DNA of 27,307 nt from JBMOPD01 sp049323615 (GCA_049323615.1 JBMOPD010000085.1:1-27307), one strand, 5' to 3'. Shown: positions 9,228 through 17,635, counted from the stretch's first letter. Program-made: numbers and translations. The notes: generated by a model not told the origin, from the letters alone.

Positions 9228-9228
9228 A
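9194..9228. repeat. Heptanucleotide tandem repeat, (GAATCCA)n type
   Basis: Five consecutive 7-nt units can be read: GAATCCA, GAATCCA, GGAGCCA, GAATCCA and GAATAAA. They cover the final codons and stop of the symporter gene and run straight towards the terminator. Confidence 0.75.
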
Positions 9229-9235
9229 AATAATT

Positions 9236-9290
9236 GCCTGAAAAACAAAAAAGGCCAGGGTCGGGTTTGGCCTTTTTTGTTTTTGCAGGC
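9236..9290. terminator. Bidirectional rho-independent terminator
   Basis: A long near-perfect hairpin runs from GCCTG at 9236 to CAGGC at 9290, with one bulged base and a 10-nt loop. The core GGCCA/TGGCC stem is followed by TTTTTTGTTTTT on the plus strand and by the same pattern on the minus strand. It separates the symporter (plus) from the DUF362 gene (minus), which converge here. Confidence 0.9.
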
Positions 9291-9441
9291 AGTCAGTCTC
9301 CCGCAAGTCTTAAGGAAGTGGATAGACGTGAAGTTTTCTTCACTACTTTAATTATATCCAAAAATATTATATTAACAACCTTTCTTGGACATCAAAAAGC
9401 ACTTTTTAGACCTGAAATATCACTATTGGTGATTTAGGGGA

Positions 9442-10740
9442 TTAACTTATTTGAAATAATCCCATGTCGTAGCCTTCCTGGGCTATGGTTTTTTTGTACA
9501 TATGACCCCTGAAGCTGTCAATCTGATTGAGGTCTATGTTGACGCCTATCTCGGACATTGCCCCGGCCAGTTCGTTCAGGTCCGGGGGGCAGCCCTTGAT
9601 CTTTATGGCCTGCTTGATGTTCGGGTTGTCCTTGTTGGCTACGGTGGGGCATTTACCGAACAGCACTGTTTTCTCAAAGCCGGGGGAGGCCTGCATCCTC
9701 TTGCCGGTAATAACCTCTATGCCCGGGAAAGGTTCCCCGGTATAGGCCGCCATCAGCATAACCAGCATGGGGTTGTAAAGCATGGAGCAGCCGGTGCACA
9801 GGGAGCTGTCCCACTTCCTTACCGCCAGCCCGGAAATCCCCCGTTTGGCAAACCCCTTGGGGCCGGTATCGTCGGGCAGCCAGTCAAAGTCGAATTCAAC
9901 ATATTTTCTGTGTTTTTCCACGTCCTCGCCCCGCACTTCCACGTCGGCCAGGTCCATGCTGCGCCCGTGGCGCCCGGCGTAAATCCTGAGGTGGGGTACG
10001 TCTTTGACCTTGTAATCCATTATTTCCGCTCCTACCAGGTCGCAGGCGTATGTGTCGCGGGAAGCGATGATCAGATCCTTCCGGTAAGCATAGCCATTGG
10101 CGGCCGGGCCCCTGGGCAGGACAAAGACACCGTCGATGATGGTGAGCGCCACCGGCAGTTTGTCAATTATCTGGTTGAATGTACGGTCCAGGTCAAATTC
10201 CATTTCTTTGCCGTGACAGAATTGTTTTGATTTTTTGTTCAGGCACCCTTTCAGGTTCTTTATCCCCAGCGAGACCTTGCACTGGTTGTGGGTTTTAAGC
10301 ACCGGAATGTTGATAATCCTGTCCGCCTCTACAGCCCTTTGGGCCAGTGACAGCTCAAAATTGCCGAAATTCACCGGCACGAACTTTTCCTCGTTGAAGT
10401 CCACCAGCTCGACGCCGTACCTCTCCTTAAGCTTGTCATAGCCGAGGGCCTTATACATTTGCTGCCCGATGGTCCTGGGGATCATCAGCGGGGCCTCGCC
10501 GATGGTGATATTGTTGAAACCTCCCTCGGCCAGGATTTTCACCAGTGCGGAAACGACCGCGGAGGTGGTGATCATGCCGAAAGGAAGGGGGTAATCAAAA
10601 TCGTGGCCGACCAGGTTCGGCTTGATCAGTATTTTGTCGTCCTTGCGGAAATCCTTCAGCCCGTCGCACAGGTCCAGGGCTTCTTTAACTGTGTCGTAGG
10701 GGTCACGGCAGCTTACCACGGATACTACGGGTTTTGACAT
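9442..10740 (-). CDS. DUF362 domain-containing protein
   Basis: This is a 432-residue cytoplasmic protein of the DUF362 family, whose function is unsettled; many members are linked to iron-sulfur proteins. The diagnostic N-terminal half is present: KILIKPNLVG, then TTSAVVSALVKIL, IGEAP and later IINIPVLKTH with LGIKNLKG. The C-terminal part has a cysteine set, CTGC near residue 320, then FGKCP and IKGCPPD, which could bind a metal or cluster, though there is no standard 4Fe-4S ferredoxin motif. The ATG follows AAAGGAG with good spacing. It stands alone, bounded by the terminator at 9236-9290 and by a 400-nt gap upstream. I cannot assign a reaction. Confidence 0.8.
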   Translation of the reverse strand: MSKPVVSVVSCRDPYDTVKEALDLCDGLKDFRKDDKILIKPNLVGHDFDYPLPFGMITTSAVVSALVKILAEGGFNNITIGEAPLMIPRTIGQQMYKALGYDKLKERYGVELVDFNEEKFVPVNFGNFELSLAQRAVEADRIINIPVLKTHNQCKVSLGIKNLKGCLNKKSKQFCHGKEMEFDLDRTFNQIIDKLPVALTIIDGVFVLPRGPAANGYAYRKDLIIASRDTYACDLVGAEIMDYKVKDVPHLRIYAGRHGRSMDLADVEVRGEDVEKHRKYVEFDFDWLPDDTGPKGFAKRGISGLAVRKWDSSLCTGCSMLYNPMLVMLMAAYTGEPFPGIEVITGKRMQASPGFEKTVLFGKCPTVANKDNPNIKQAIKIKGCPPDLNELAGAMSEIGVNIDLNQIDSFRGHMYKKTIAQEGYDMGLFQIS

Positions 10741-11143
10741 ACTTATTCTCCTTTCGGGTTATAAAATTTTAATATACGTGTTTAATCCAAAGGCTTAATG
10801 TTCAAAATTTAAACCTTCCTGTTAATTTTATTGATCGGAAAAGTTCTGCCCCTTAATTTAAATAGCAGCGCCTGGAGAACAAATTGTTTGCGGTTCAAAG
10901 GCGGCAGGGGGACGGGCCTTAAATTAAAAGCAGCAAATCACCTTCAAATTATTATTTATCATTCAAAAATCGTACCGGCAGGGTTGCATTTTCATTGGCA
11001 GACCGGTTAAATAGATTGTATAGATATATTTTTTAACATTGTTTTTTATTTCCTTTCCCGGCGCGAAAATAGTTCAGTATCGCGCCGGGAAAGGACTCAT
11101 TCCCCGGGAAAAAGGGACCGGTCCGTGGCCAGTCCCCCCTATG
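10741..11143. other. 403-nt region without a gene
   Basis: This AT-rich gap lies between the DUF362 gene and the DUF1540 gene, both on the minus strand. It should hold the DUF362 promoter, but no hexamer pair stands out. Two features are visible: an imperfect 18-nt direct repeat (10851-10869 and 10917-10934) and the perfect inverted repeat at 11052-11094. I see no RNA gene. Confidence 0.5.
11052..11094. repeat. Perfect 15-bp inverted repeat, 13-nt loop
   Basis: Arms CCTTTCCCGGCGCGA (11052-11066) and its exact complement (11080-11094) surround a 13-nt loop. It lies about 50 nt beyond the DUF1540 stop codon on the minus strand. The minus-strand RNA continues into A-rich sequence rather than U, so it is either a U-less terminator or 3'-end stabiliser, or a protein-binding palindrome. 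Confidence 0.7.
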
Positions 11144-11296
11144 TCACGCTTTTTTGGGTTTAAAGGTTTCGCACTTGGTCTGGGCTGAGCTGTCCGAGCG
11201 TGCGGTCCCGTTATGATCCACCTGGATCATCGGGGCGTCGCACATTACATCGGAATTGTACTGGCACTCGGTTACGCTGCACTTGATGGTCGCCAT
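11144..11296 (-). CDS. DUF1540 domain-containing small Cys protein
   Basis: This 50-residue protein carries a single DUF1540 motif: IKCSVTECQYNSDVMCDAP followed by TKCETF, with four cysteines in the family spacing. These probably bind zinc or another metal. Such proteins are common in Clostridia and Desulfotomaculum relatives, and no function is proven. The frame is open back to 11332, but ATG 11296 is the better start. It has a perfect GGAGGT 7 nt before it, and the residues before it have no family match. The ribosome site is sequestered in an RNA hairpin (separate entry), suggesting translational control. The nearest upstream gene on this strand is the TetR regulator. Confidence 0.82.
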   Translation of the reverse strand: MATIKCSVTECQYNSDVMCDAPMIQVDHNGTARSDSSAQTKCETFKPKKA

Positions 11297-11303
11297 GTTT
11301 CTC

Positions 11304-11319
11304 ACCTCCTGACGGAGGT
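11304..11319 (-). promoter_or_regulatory. Hairpin hiding the DUF1540 ribosome site
   Basis: In the minus-strand transcript ACCTCC, a GTCA loop and GGAGGT follow directly. The second arm is the whole Shine-Dalgarno sequence of the DUF1540 gene, 7 nt before its ATG. The six paired bases would block ribosome access until opened. Confidence 0.6.
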
Positions 11320-11436
11320 TATTATTTGACATGGTAAAAGAATCTATTCATGGTTATAATCATCGTCTGCCTGTAAATCACTTCTGTAAAAATAAGCATT
11401 TCCGGAAACAGCCAATTCAAGAAATAAGCCGGGTGG

Positions 11437-12066
11437 TTACCGGGGCGGCATTAAGGTGCTTGGAAAGGGTTGAAATTTATTGTCCCGGGCGATTGCTTTG
11501 GCCAGGACTGTGTATACCTGTTCGGCCATGTCCAGCAGGTTATAGTGGCGGCTGGACAGAACCCAGCAGGTGGCAACCTCGTCCATGCTGCCGAAAATGA
11601 TCTTGCGGGCCACCTTGGGGTCCAGGTCCGGCCTGAAATAACCCTTTTCGATGCCATCGCGGACCACGTTTTCAATCAGCCGGTAGTATTCCTTTATTAC
11701 CTCCGAGACACCCTTCCTTATGGACTTGTCTGACTGGCGGAGCTCAATCTGAAGCACGTGGGCAAGTTTGCGGTTGTTCTGAAACATGAAATAATGCAGA
11801 TAGATAAGGTTGGCCAGTATTTCAAAGGAGTTATCCAGGGTGTTTAATTTTTGGGGGGCGATGGAAATAAGCTCCCCCAATTTGTCCCTGAATATTGATA
11901 TAAGTATATCTTCTTTGTTTTTAAAGTAAAGGTAAATGGTACCCTCTGCAACACCGGCTTCCCTTGCAATTTTTGCCACCTGGGAAGAGTGGTAGCCATT
12001 ATCGGCAATAACCTTGATGGCGGCTTCAATGATCGCCCTGTATTTTTCCCCTGTTCTTTTTGCCAC
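11437..12066 (-). CDS. fadR: TetR-family regulator, FadR-like
   Basis: This is a predicted acyl-CoA-responsive repressor of fatty-acid degradation. The 209-residue protein starts with a TetR DNA-binding domain: helix-turn-helix around residues 25-50, including SQVAKIAREAGVAEGTIYLY and FKNKEDIL. From memory this stretch is very close to Bacillus subtilis FadR (YsiA), which binds long-chain acyl-CoA. The C-terminal half is all-helical, as expected for the ligand domain. The start is GTG behind GAGGAGGAG. The gene follows the beta-oxidation genes on the same strand after a 119-nt gap rich in repeats. A FadR-type palindrome lies at the operon promoter (17702-17719), which supports the assignment. 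The gene symbol is by homology and context only. Confidence 0.82.
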   Translation of the reverse strand: MAKRTGEKYRAIIEAAIKVIADNGYHSSQVAKIAREAGVAEGTIYLYFKNKEDILISIFRDKLGELISIAPQKLNTLDNSFEILANLIYLHYFMFQNNRKLAHVLQIELRQSDKSIRKGVSEVIKEYYRLIENVVRDGIEKGYFRPDLDPKVARKIIFGSMDEVATCWVLSSRHYNLLDMAEQVYTVLAKAIARDNKFQPFPSTLMPPR

Positions 12067-12095
12067 AGGCTCCTCCTCAATTTTAGCCCCCAGAC

Positions 12096-12146
12096 GTAGG
12101 CATCACTGTCAGGAACAGTAAGCATTCGCTTTTGCGAATGCCTACT
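12096..12146. repeat. Nested inverted repeats between acyl-CoA dehydrogenase and regulator
   Basis: A 13-bp stem with one mismatch (12117-12129 with 12134-12146, TTTT loop) is built on GCATTCGC/GCGAATGC. Its right arm also contains ATGCCTAC (12138-12145), which is the exact complement of GTAGGCAT at 12096-12103. Two mutually exclusive foldings are therefore possible. Confidence 0.6.
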
Positions 12147-12152
12147 TGATAC

Positions 12153-12180
12153 CTGACGGCTGACAGCTGACGACTGACAG
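12153..12180. repeat. Heptanucleotide tandem repeat, CTGACRR x4
   Basis: Four successive 7-nt units, CTGACGG, CTGACAG, CTGACGA and CTGACAG, lie a few bases beyond the stop codon of the acyl-CoA dehydrogenase gene. The period equals that of the repeat at 9194-9228, which also sits at a gene end. Confidence 0.75.
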
Positions 12181-12185
12181 CTAAA

Positions 12186-13940
12186 TCAGCAGACGTAACT
12201 TTCCTTGTCGAGTATTTGGGCACAGATCTTGCGGCGCAGGCTGACCATGTCAATGGGGACATACCTGGTCATGCGCTTCACGATGGCCAGCTGGGTGGCC
12301 AGCATGTCGCCGGACTCCAGGTAGCACATGGCTTCCTTGCCCAGTTTCTCGAACACGGGCCATTTATCGTAGATATAGGCTTTGGTCAGGTCGATCTTTA
12401 ATTCCGCAGAGGCGGGATCCTTTTCCCAGGCCTTCATGGCGCGCATCAGGCAGGATTCCATGGCGTAGATTTCGATGGCGATATCGGCCATGATCTGGAT
12501 CAGTTCCTGCTCCTCGGCCAGTTTTTGCATGTACTTCATTGCCGCCTGGCCGGCGATCATCAGGAAGAGCTTTTTGACCAGGGCGAGCATGGCGCGCTCG
12601 GTGTAGAGCGGCTTGCCGTCGTCCGCGGGGATGGTGGCCTTCAGGTCCATAATCTCTTTCTGCAGGGCCTGGGCAGCCATCAGGAAGGGAAGTTCGCCCT
12701 TCATGGCCTTGCGCATCAGGGTGGCCGGGATGATCAGGCGGTTAACCTCGTTGGTTCCCTCAAAAATCCGGTTGATCCGGGAGTCGCGGTAGAACCTTTC
12801 GGCCGGGTACTCCTGGATATACCCGTATCCACCATAAATCTGGACCATTTCGTCCACCACGTAGTCCAGCACCTCGGACCCGAATACCTTGCTGATGGAG
12901 CACTCGATGGCGTATTCCTCGATGGCCTTGCCCACTTCCGGACCGGATTTCTTGCCCTCCAGGGCTTCCTCTATGAGGCCTCCCAGGCGGTACTGCACCG
13001 ATTCGGAAGCGTAGGTCCTGGCGTTCATCTGGGCCAGCTTGGTTTGGATCATCCCGAATTTGGCGATGGGGGTCTTGAACTGCTGACGCTGCAGGGCATA
13101 CTTGACGGCCAGCTCAATGGCCTTCTTGGCGGAACCGGTAGTGCCGGCGCCCAGCTTGAAGCGTCCGATGTTCAGTATGTTGAAGGCGATTACGTGGCCC
13201 TTGCCGATTTCTCCCAGCACGTTCTCCACCGGGACCCTGGCGTCTTCAAAAATGAGGCTGCGGGTGGAAGAGCCCTTGATGCCCATTTTCTTTTCTTCGG
13301 CGCCCTGGCTGAAGCCGGGGGTGCCCCTTTCCACGATGAAGGCGGTGAACTTTTCGCCGTCCACCTTGGCGTAGGTGACGAAAACGTCGGCGAATCCGGC
13401 GTTGGTGATGAACATTTTTTCCCCGTTAAGGATGTAGTACTTTCCGTCCTCGGAAAGGACGGCCTTTGTTTTGGCCGCCAGGGCGTCCGACCCGGCCCCC
13501 GGCTCGGTAAGGGCGTAAGCGGCAATCCATTCACCGCTGGCCAGCTTGGGCAGGTACTTTTTCTTCTGCTCCTCGTTGCCGAAGAGCACGATGGGCAAAG
13601 AACCTATTCCGGTGTGGGCGCCGTGGCCCAGGGCGAAGGACCCGCCGTAGGATATGTTTTCGGTGATGATGATGGAGGCCAGTTTGCCCAGTTCGGCCCC
13701 GCCGTACTCCTCTTCAATGTCGGCCGAAAGAATGCCCAGTTCCCCGGCCTTGGCCAGCAGTTCCCTCATCAGGCCCTCTTTCTGGGCCTCCATGTCATCC
13801 ATTTTGGGAAGAACGTCTTTTTCAATGAAATCTCTGCAGGTGTCGGCAATCATCCGGTGCTCGTCGGAAAAGTCCTCCGGAGTGAACACATCCGCGGGAT
13901 TTGCGCTTTCAAGCAGGAACGCGCCGCCTTTTTGAAGCAT
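12186..13940 (-). CDS. fadE: Long-chain acyl-CoA dehydrogenase (FadE-like)
   Basis: This flavoenzyme would catalyse the first step of beta-oxidation, acyl-CoA to trans-2-enoyl-CoA, passing electrons to an electron-transferring flavoprotein not encoded in this window. The 584-residue length, with about 170 residues after the usual dehydrogenase core, matches the VLCAD and Bacillus FadE/YusJ type rather than the short-chain enzymes. Motifs: YALTEPGAGSD (about 143-152, FAD contact), the FITNAG segment, and FEGTNEVNR with the likely catalytic Glu394. The ATG is preceded by AAGGGAGA. It lies 39 nt after the thiolase stop and is part of the fad operon. The gene symbol is from homology to the Bacillus set. 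Confidence 0.92.
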   Translation of the reverse strand: MLQKGGAFLLESANPADVFTPEDFSDEHRMIADTCRDFIEKDVLPKMDDMEAQKEGLMRELLAKAGELGILSADIEEEYGGAELGKLASIIITENISYGGSFALGHGAHTGIGSLPIVLFGNEEQKKKYLPKLASGEWIAAYALTEPGAGSDALAAKTKAVLSEDGKYYILNGEKMFITNAGFADVFVTYAKVDGEKFTAFIVERGTPGFSQGAEEKKMGIKGSSTRSLIFEDARVPVENVLGEIGKGHVIAFNILNIGRFKLGAGTTGSAKKAIELAVKYALQRQQFKTPIAKFGMIQTKLAQMNARTYASESVQYRLGGLIEEALEGKKSGPEVGKAIEEYAIECSISKVFGSEVLDYVVDEMVQIYGGYGYIQEYPAERFYRDSRINRIFEGTNEVNRLIIPATLMRKAMKGELPFLMAAQALQKEIMDLKATIPADDGKPLYTERAMLALVKKLFLMIAGQAAMKYMQKLAEEQELIQIMADIAIEIYAMESCLMRAMKAWEKDPASAELKIDLTKAYIYDKWPVFEKLGKEAMCYLESGDMLATQLAIVKRMTRYVPIDMVSLRRKICAQILDKESYVC

Positions 13941-13979
13941 TTTAATATCTCCCTTCCTTAATTTGATTTTTTAAATCAA

Positions 13980-15158
13980 TCAGTCAACCATTTCGAACAC
14001 GCCGGCAGCTCCCATGCCGCCGCCGATGCACATGCTGACCACGCCGTAGCGGACTTTCTGGCGTTTCATCTCGTGCAGCAGGGTGGCGGTCAGCTTGGCG
14101 CCGGTGCAGCCCAGCGGGTGGCCCAGGGCAACGGCCCCGCCGTTAAAGTTGACCTTGTTGATATCCAGTTCCAGGGTTTTTATGCAGGCCAGGGCCTGGG
14201 CGGCAAAGGCCTCGTTCAGTTCAAACACGTCCACCTGGTCCTTGGTGATTCCGGCCACCTTCAGGGCCTTGGGAATGGCCACTATGGGGCCGATGCCCAT
14301 CAGTTCGGGAGGGCACCCGCCCACGGCGTAGCCGCGGAATACCGCCATGGGCTTAAGGCCCAGGGACTCGGCCTTCCGGCGGCTCATCAGCACCACGCAG
14401 GCGGCGCCGTCGCTGGTCTGGGAGGAGTTGCCGGCGGTTACCGAGCCGCCGGCCCGGAATACCGGCTTCAGCTTGGCCAGGCCCTCCATGGTTGTCTCCG
14501 GCCGTACGCCTTCATCGGTGTCGAATACAAAGCTTTTTTCCTTTACCCTGTCTCCCGCCCACTGTTTTTCAACAACGGTAAGGGGTACTATTTCCTCCTT
14601 GAACTTGCCCTCGGCAATTGCCTTGGCCGCCTTGGCGTGGCTGGACACCGAGAAGGAATCCTGTTCTTCCCTGGTGATGTTGTATTTCTCGGCCACGTTT
14701 TCGGCGGTGAGGCCCATGCCCATGTATGCTTCGGGGCAAATTTCCAGCAGTTGCGGGTCGGGCATCAGCTTGTTGCCGCCCATGGGCACCAGGCTCATGC
14801 TTTCCACCCCGCCGGCCACGAACACGTCCACGAAACCCGACATGATGCGTGTGGCGGCTATTGCTATAGCCTCAAGGCCGGAGGAGCAGAAGCGGTTTAC
14901 CGTGGCTCCGGAGACGCTCTGGGGCAGTCCGGCCAGGAGGTTGATCATCCGTCCCACATTCATGCCCTGCTCGGCTTCCGGGAAGGAGCAGCCAAATATT
15001 ACGTCGTCTATTTCCGCCGGGTCCAGGGCAGGCACCCGGGCCAGCGCTTCCTTCAACACGGTGGCAGCCATGTGTTCCGGCCGGGTATTCCTTAATTTCC
15101 CCCGGGGAGCCTTGCCCACCGCGGTACGCACCGCACTGACAATTACGGCTTCTTGCAT
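13980..15158 (-). CDS. fadA: Acetyl-CoA acyltransferase (3-ketoacyl-CoA thiolase)
   Basis: This enzyme would catalyse thiolytic cleavage of 3-oxoacyl-CoA, the last step of each beta-oxidation round. At 392 residues it is the standard thiolase size. Nucleophile Cys91 sits in NRFCSSGLEA, the catalytic His is in ALGHPLGCTG, and the second Cys is in CIGGGMGAAG near the end; all are present. It lies between the hydroxyacyl-CoA dehydrogenase (50-nt gap) and the acyl-CoA dehydrogenase (39-nt gap), in the same order as Bacillus fadN-fadA-fadE. A small AT hairpin (TTGATTT/AAATCAA) lies between it and the next gene. Confidence 0.94.
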   Translation of the reverse strand: MQEAVIVSAVRTAVGKAPRGKLRNTRPEHMAATVLKEALARVPALDPAEIDDVIFGCSFPEAEQGMNVGRMINLLAGLPQSVSGATVNRFCSSGLEAIAIAATRIMSGFVDVFVAGGVESMSLVPMGGNKLMPDPQLLEICPEAYMGMGLTAENVAEKYNITREEQDSFSVSSHAKAAKAIAEGKFKEEIVPLTVVEKQWAGDRVKEKSFVFDTDEGVRPETTMEGLAKLKPVFRAGGSVTAGNSSQTSDGAACVVLMSRRKAESLGLKPMAVFRGYAVGGCPPELMGIGPIVAIPKALKVAGITKDQVDVFELNEAFAAQALACIKTLELDINKVNFNGGAVALGHPLGCTGAKLTATLLHEMKRQKVRYGVVSMCIGGGMGAAGVFEMVD

Positions 15159-15208
15159 TTTTTTTAAAACCCCCTAATTTAATTGTGGATTGATTCTTTA
15201 CAGTCCTG

Positions 15209-17635
15209 CTAGTTCCTGAGCGGCTTGTTGGTAATCAGCATATGGCGTATGCGGTCGATGGTCTTGGGTTCTCCCAGCAGGCTTAAGAAGGCCTCACGCT
15301 CCAGGTCCAGCAGGTTTTGCTCGGTCAAAAGCGTGCCTGCCGTTACTCCGCCGCCGGTCAGGATGCCGGCCACCTTGTTGGCGATCAGGGCGTCGTGCTT
15401 GCTGATAAAACGTCCCCAGAGCATTGTCTGTATACCAACCCCGATGGCTGCCTGGCCGGGAGCGCCCAGGGCCTTGATGGTCTTGGGAACCGGAGGCCTG
15501 AATTCAGGGGCCAGCTGCAATACCATCTGCTTGGCCTCGCCGATCAGGTGGTCGCGGTTGGTTACAATTTTGGTGTCGTTTGCCCTGATGAATCCCAGGG
15601 AAACGGCCTCGGGGGCGCTGGTGGCCACCCGGGCGGTGGCTATGTTTTCAAAGGCCCGGTTAATCATGGGCTGAACGGAATTGGTGCCGCCGGTCTTGAC
15701 GTTGGCCGGGACGGGGGGCTCGGTTTCGGCCGCCCGGAAGGCCAGCTCCTTGACTCCGCCGCCGCCGGGCACCAGGCCCACTCCGACCTCCACCAGGCCG
15801 ATGTACGATTCGGCGTAGGCGGCCACCCTGTGGGAGTGCATCACAACCTCGCACCCTCCGCCCAGGGCCATGCTGTGGGGGGCGGCCACCACCGGCTTCT
15901 GGCAGTATTTAAGCCGCATGTTGGCATTCTGGAACTCCCTGACCATCAGGTCCAGCTCGTCCCACTCCCCGGCCTCGGCATACATCATCACCAGCATGAG
16001 GTTGGCGCCCACCGAGAAGTGCTGGCCGTAATTGGCAATGACCAGGCCCGTGTAGTTTTTCTCCACTTCCTTGACGGCAAAGTTCATCATTTCCACGATG
16101 TCTCCGCCGATGGCGTTGGCCTTGCTGTGGAATTCCAGGCAGGCCACGCCGTCGCCGATATCGATCAGGCTCGCGCCGCCGTTTGACTTGATCACCTTGT
16201 TCTGAATTTTGAGAGGCTCCAGGAATATAACGTTTTCACCGAATTTCTCCCGGGTGGTGGATTTGGTTTGCGGGTCGAAGATGTAGCGGGCGCCGTCCTT
16301 GCTTTCGTAGAAGCTGGTTCTGCCGCCGGCCAGCAGGTCCTCCACCACCTTGGGGATGGTTTCGCCCTCGGCCTTCAGGCGGTCCGCCACATATTGCACA
16401 CCCAGTATGTCCCATGTTTCAAAGGGGCCGAAGTCCCAGTTGAAGCCCCATTTCATGGCCTGGTCGATGGACTGGATGTCGTCGGCTATCACTCCCAGCA
16501 GGTTGGCCGCGTAGAGCAGCTGCTGCCTGGTTATTTTCCAGGCAAACTGGGCCGCCTTGTCGTTTCCGGTAACCAGGGCCTTAAACTGCTTGGCGGGCTT
16601 TTTGGACATCTTGGCGGTGGACAGGGAGCCGAAGCTGGCCTTTACCTTGGGGCGGTATTCCATGGTGTTGTAGTCCAGCACCAGGATTTCCCTGCCCTTA
16701 TCCGATTTTACCTTCTTATAGAATCCCTGGCCGGTCTTGTCTCCCAGCCACTTGTTTTCCAGCATCTTCTGGAGGAAGGCCACCGGCTCGAATATTTCCT
16801 TTTCTTTGGGATCTTCAGATATGTCATAGACAGTCTTGGCCACGTGCATCATGACATCCAGGCCCACCATGTCAAGGGTGCGGAAGGAGGCGCTCTTGGG
16901 GTGTCCCATTACCCGGCCGGTAAGCTCGTCTACCTCGTCCACGCCGAGCCCGAACTCCAGCATGGCTTTTATGGTGGCGCACATTCCGTAGACGCCGATG
17001 CGGTTGGCCACGAAGTTGGGGGTATCCTTGCAGATGACAACGCCCTTGCCCAGTACTCTTTCACCAAAATCGGCTATAAAATCCCTTACTTCGGGCAGGG
17101 TTTCATTGGCGGGGATGATTTCCAGCAGCCGCATATACCTGGGGGGATTGAAGAAGTGCATGCCTACAAAGTGCTTTTTAAATTCCGGTGAGCGGCCCTC
17201 GATCATTTTATTGATGGACAGGCCGGAGGTGTTGGAGGCTACAATGGTCCCCGGCTTCCAGTATTTTTCCACCTTTTCAAAGAGGCTCTGCTTGATGTCC
17301 ATCCTTTCTACGACCACTTCAACAACCAGGTCGCATTCGGACAGCCAGTCCATGTTGTCCTCGAAGTTTCCGGGGGTCAGCAGTTCTGCATTTTCCGGCA
17401 CATAGAGGGGGGCCGGTTTTGCCTTGAGCAGGTTTGCGATGCCGTTGACGGCAAACCTGTTGCGCACCTGGGGACTTTCAAGAGTTAATCCCTTTTTTTC
17501 CTCATCCGGAGTCAATGTCCCTGGCACGATGTCCAGAACGTAGGTGGGTATTCCCACGTTGGCCAGGTGTCCGGCAATGGTTGCACCCATAACCCCTGCT
17601 CCCAGCACGGCAGCTTTGTTTATGCTGCGCTTCAT
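15209..17635 (-). CDS. fadN: 3-hydroxyacyl-CoA dehydrogenase/enoyl-CoA hydratase (FadN-like)
   Basis: This bifunctional beta-oxidation enzyme of 808 residues would hydrate enoyl-CoA and oxidise the hydroxyacyl-CoA with NAD+. The dehydrogenase comes first: AAVLGAGVMGATIAGHLA (dinucleotide site at Gly12, Gly14, Gly17), with the catalytic His in GMHFFNPPR. The hydratase domain is C-terminal: the oxyanion-hole and first Glu region ALGGGCEVVMH, and the second Glu in LVEVGVGLVPGGGG. Both hydratase glutamates are kept. This order is that of Bacillus FadN/YusL and the reverse of E. coli FadB. The ATG follows AAAAAGGAGGAAGCG, a strong but slightly distant ribosome site. It is the first gene of the operon, with the operator at 17702-17719. 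Confidence 0.94.
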   Translation of the reverse strand: MKRSINKAAVLGAGVMGATIAGHLANVGIPTYVLDIVPGTLTPDEEKKGLTLESPQVRNRFAVNGIANLLKAKPAPLYVPENAELLTPGNFEDNMDWLSECDLVVEVVVERMDIKQSLFEKVEKYWKPGTIVASNTSGLSINKMIEGRSPEFKKHFVGMHFFNPPRYMRLLEIIPANETLPEVRDFIADFGERVLGKGVVICKDTPNFVANRIGVYGMCATIKAMLEFGLGVDEVDELTGRVMGHPKSASFRTLDMVGLDVMMHVAKTVYDISEDPKEKEIFEPVAFLQKMLENKWLGDKTGQGFYKKVKSDKGREILVLDYNTMEYRPKVKASFGSLSTAKMSKKPAKQFKALVTGNDKAAQFAWKITRQQLLYAANLLGVIADDIQSIDQAMKWGFNWDFGPFETWDILGVQYVADRLKAEGETIPKVVEDLLAGGRTSFYESKDGARYIFDPQTKSTTREKFGENVIFLEPLKIQNKVIKSNGGASLIDIGDGVACLEFHSKANAIGGDIVEMMNFAVKEVEKNYTGLVIANYGQHFSVGANLMLVMMYAEAGEWDELDLMVREFQNANMRLKYCQKPVVAAPHSMALGGGCEVVMHSHRVAAYAESYIGLVEVGVGLVPGGGGVKELAFRAAETEPPVPANVKTGGTNSVQPMINRAFENIATARVATSAPEAVSLGFIRANDTKIVTNRDHLIGEAKQMVLQLAPEFRPPVPKTIKALGAPGQAAIGVGIQTMLWGRFISKHDALIANKVAGILTGGGVTAGTLLTEQNLLDLEREAFLSLLGEPKTIDRIRHMLITNKPLRN

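Noticed and set aside
9234..9437. 67-codon plus-strand frame after the symporter
   Set aside because: It begins inside the terminator hairpin, with no ribosome site and no recognisable protein features.
9194..12180. CRISPR-type arrays at the repeat loci
   Set aside because: Units are 7 nt, contiguous and without spacers; no cas genes are nearby.
12525..16186. Long plus-strand open frames opposite the beta-oxidation operon (12525-13961, 14073-15095, 15317-16186)
   Set aside because: They lie antisense to well-recognised enzymes, have biased Gly/His/Gln-rich translations with no family motifs, and arise from the GC-rich third positions of the true genes.
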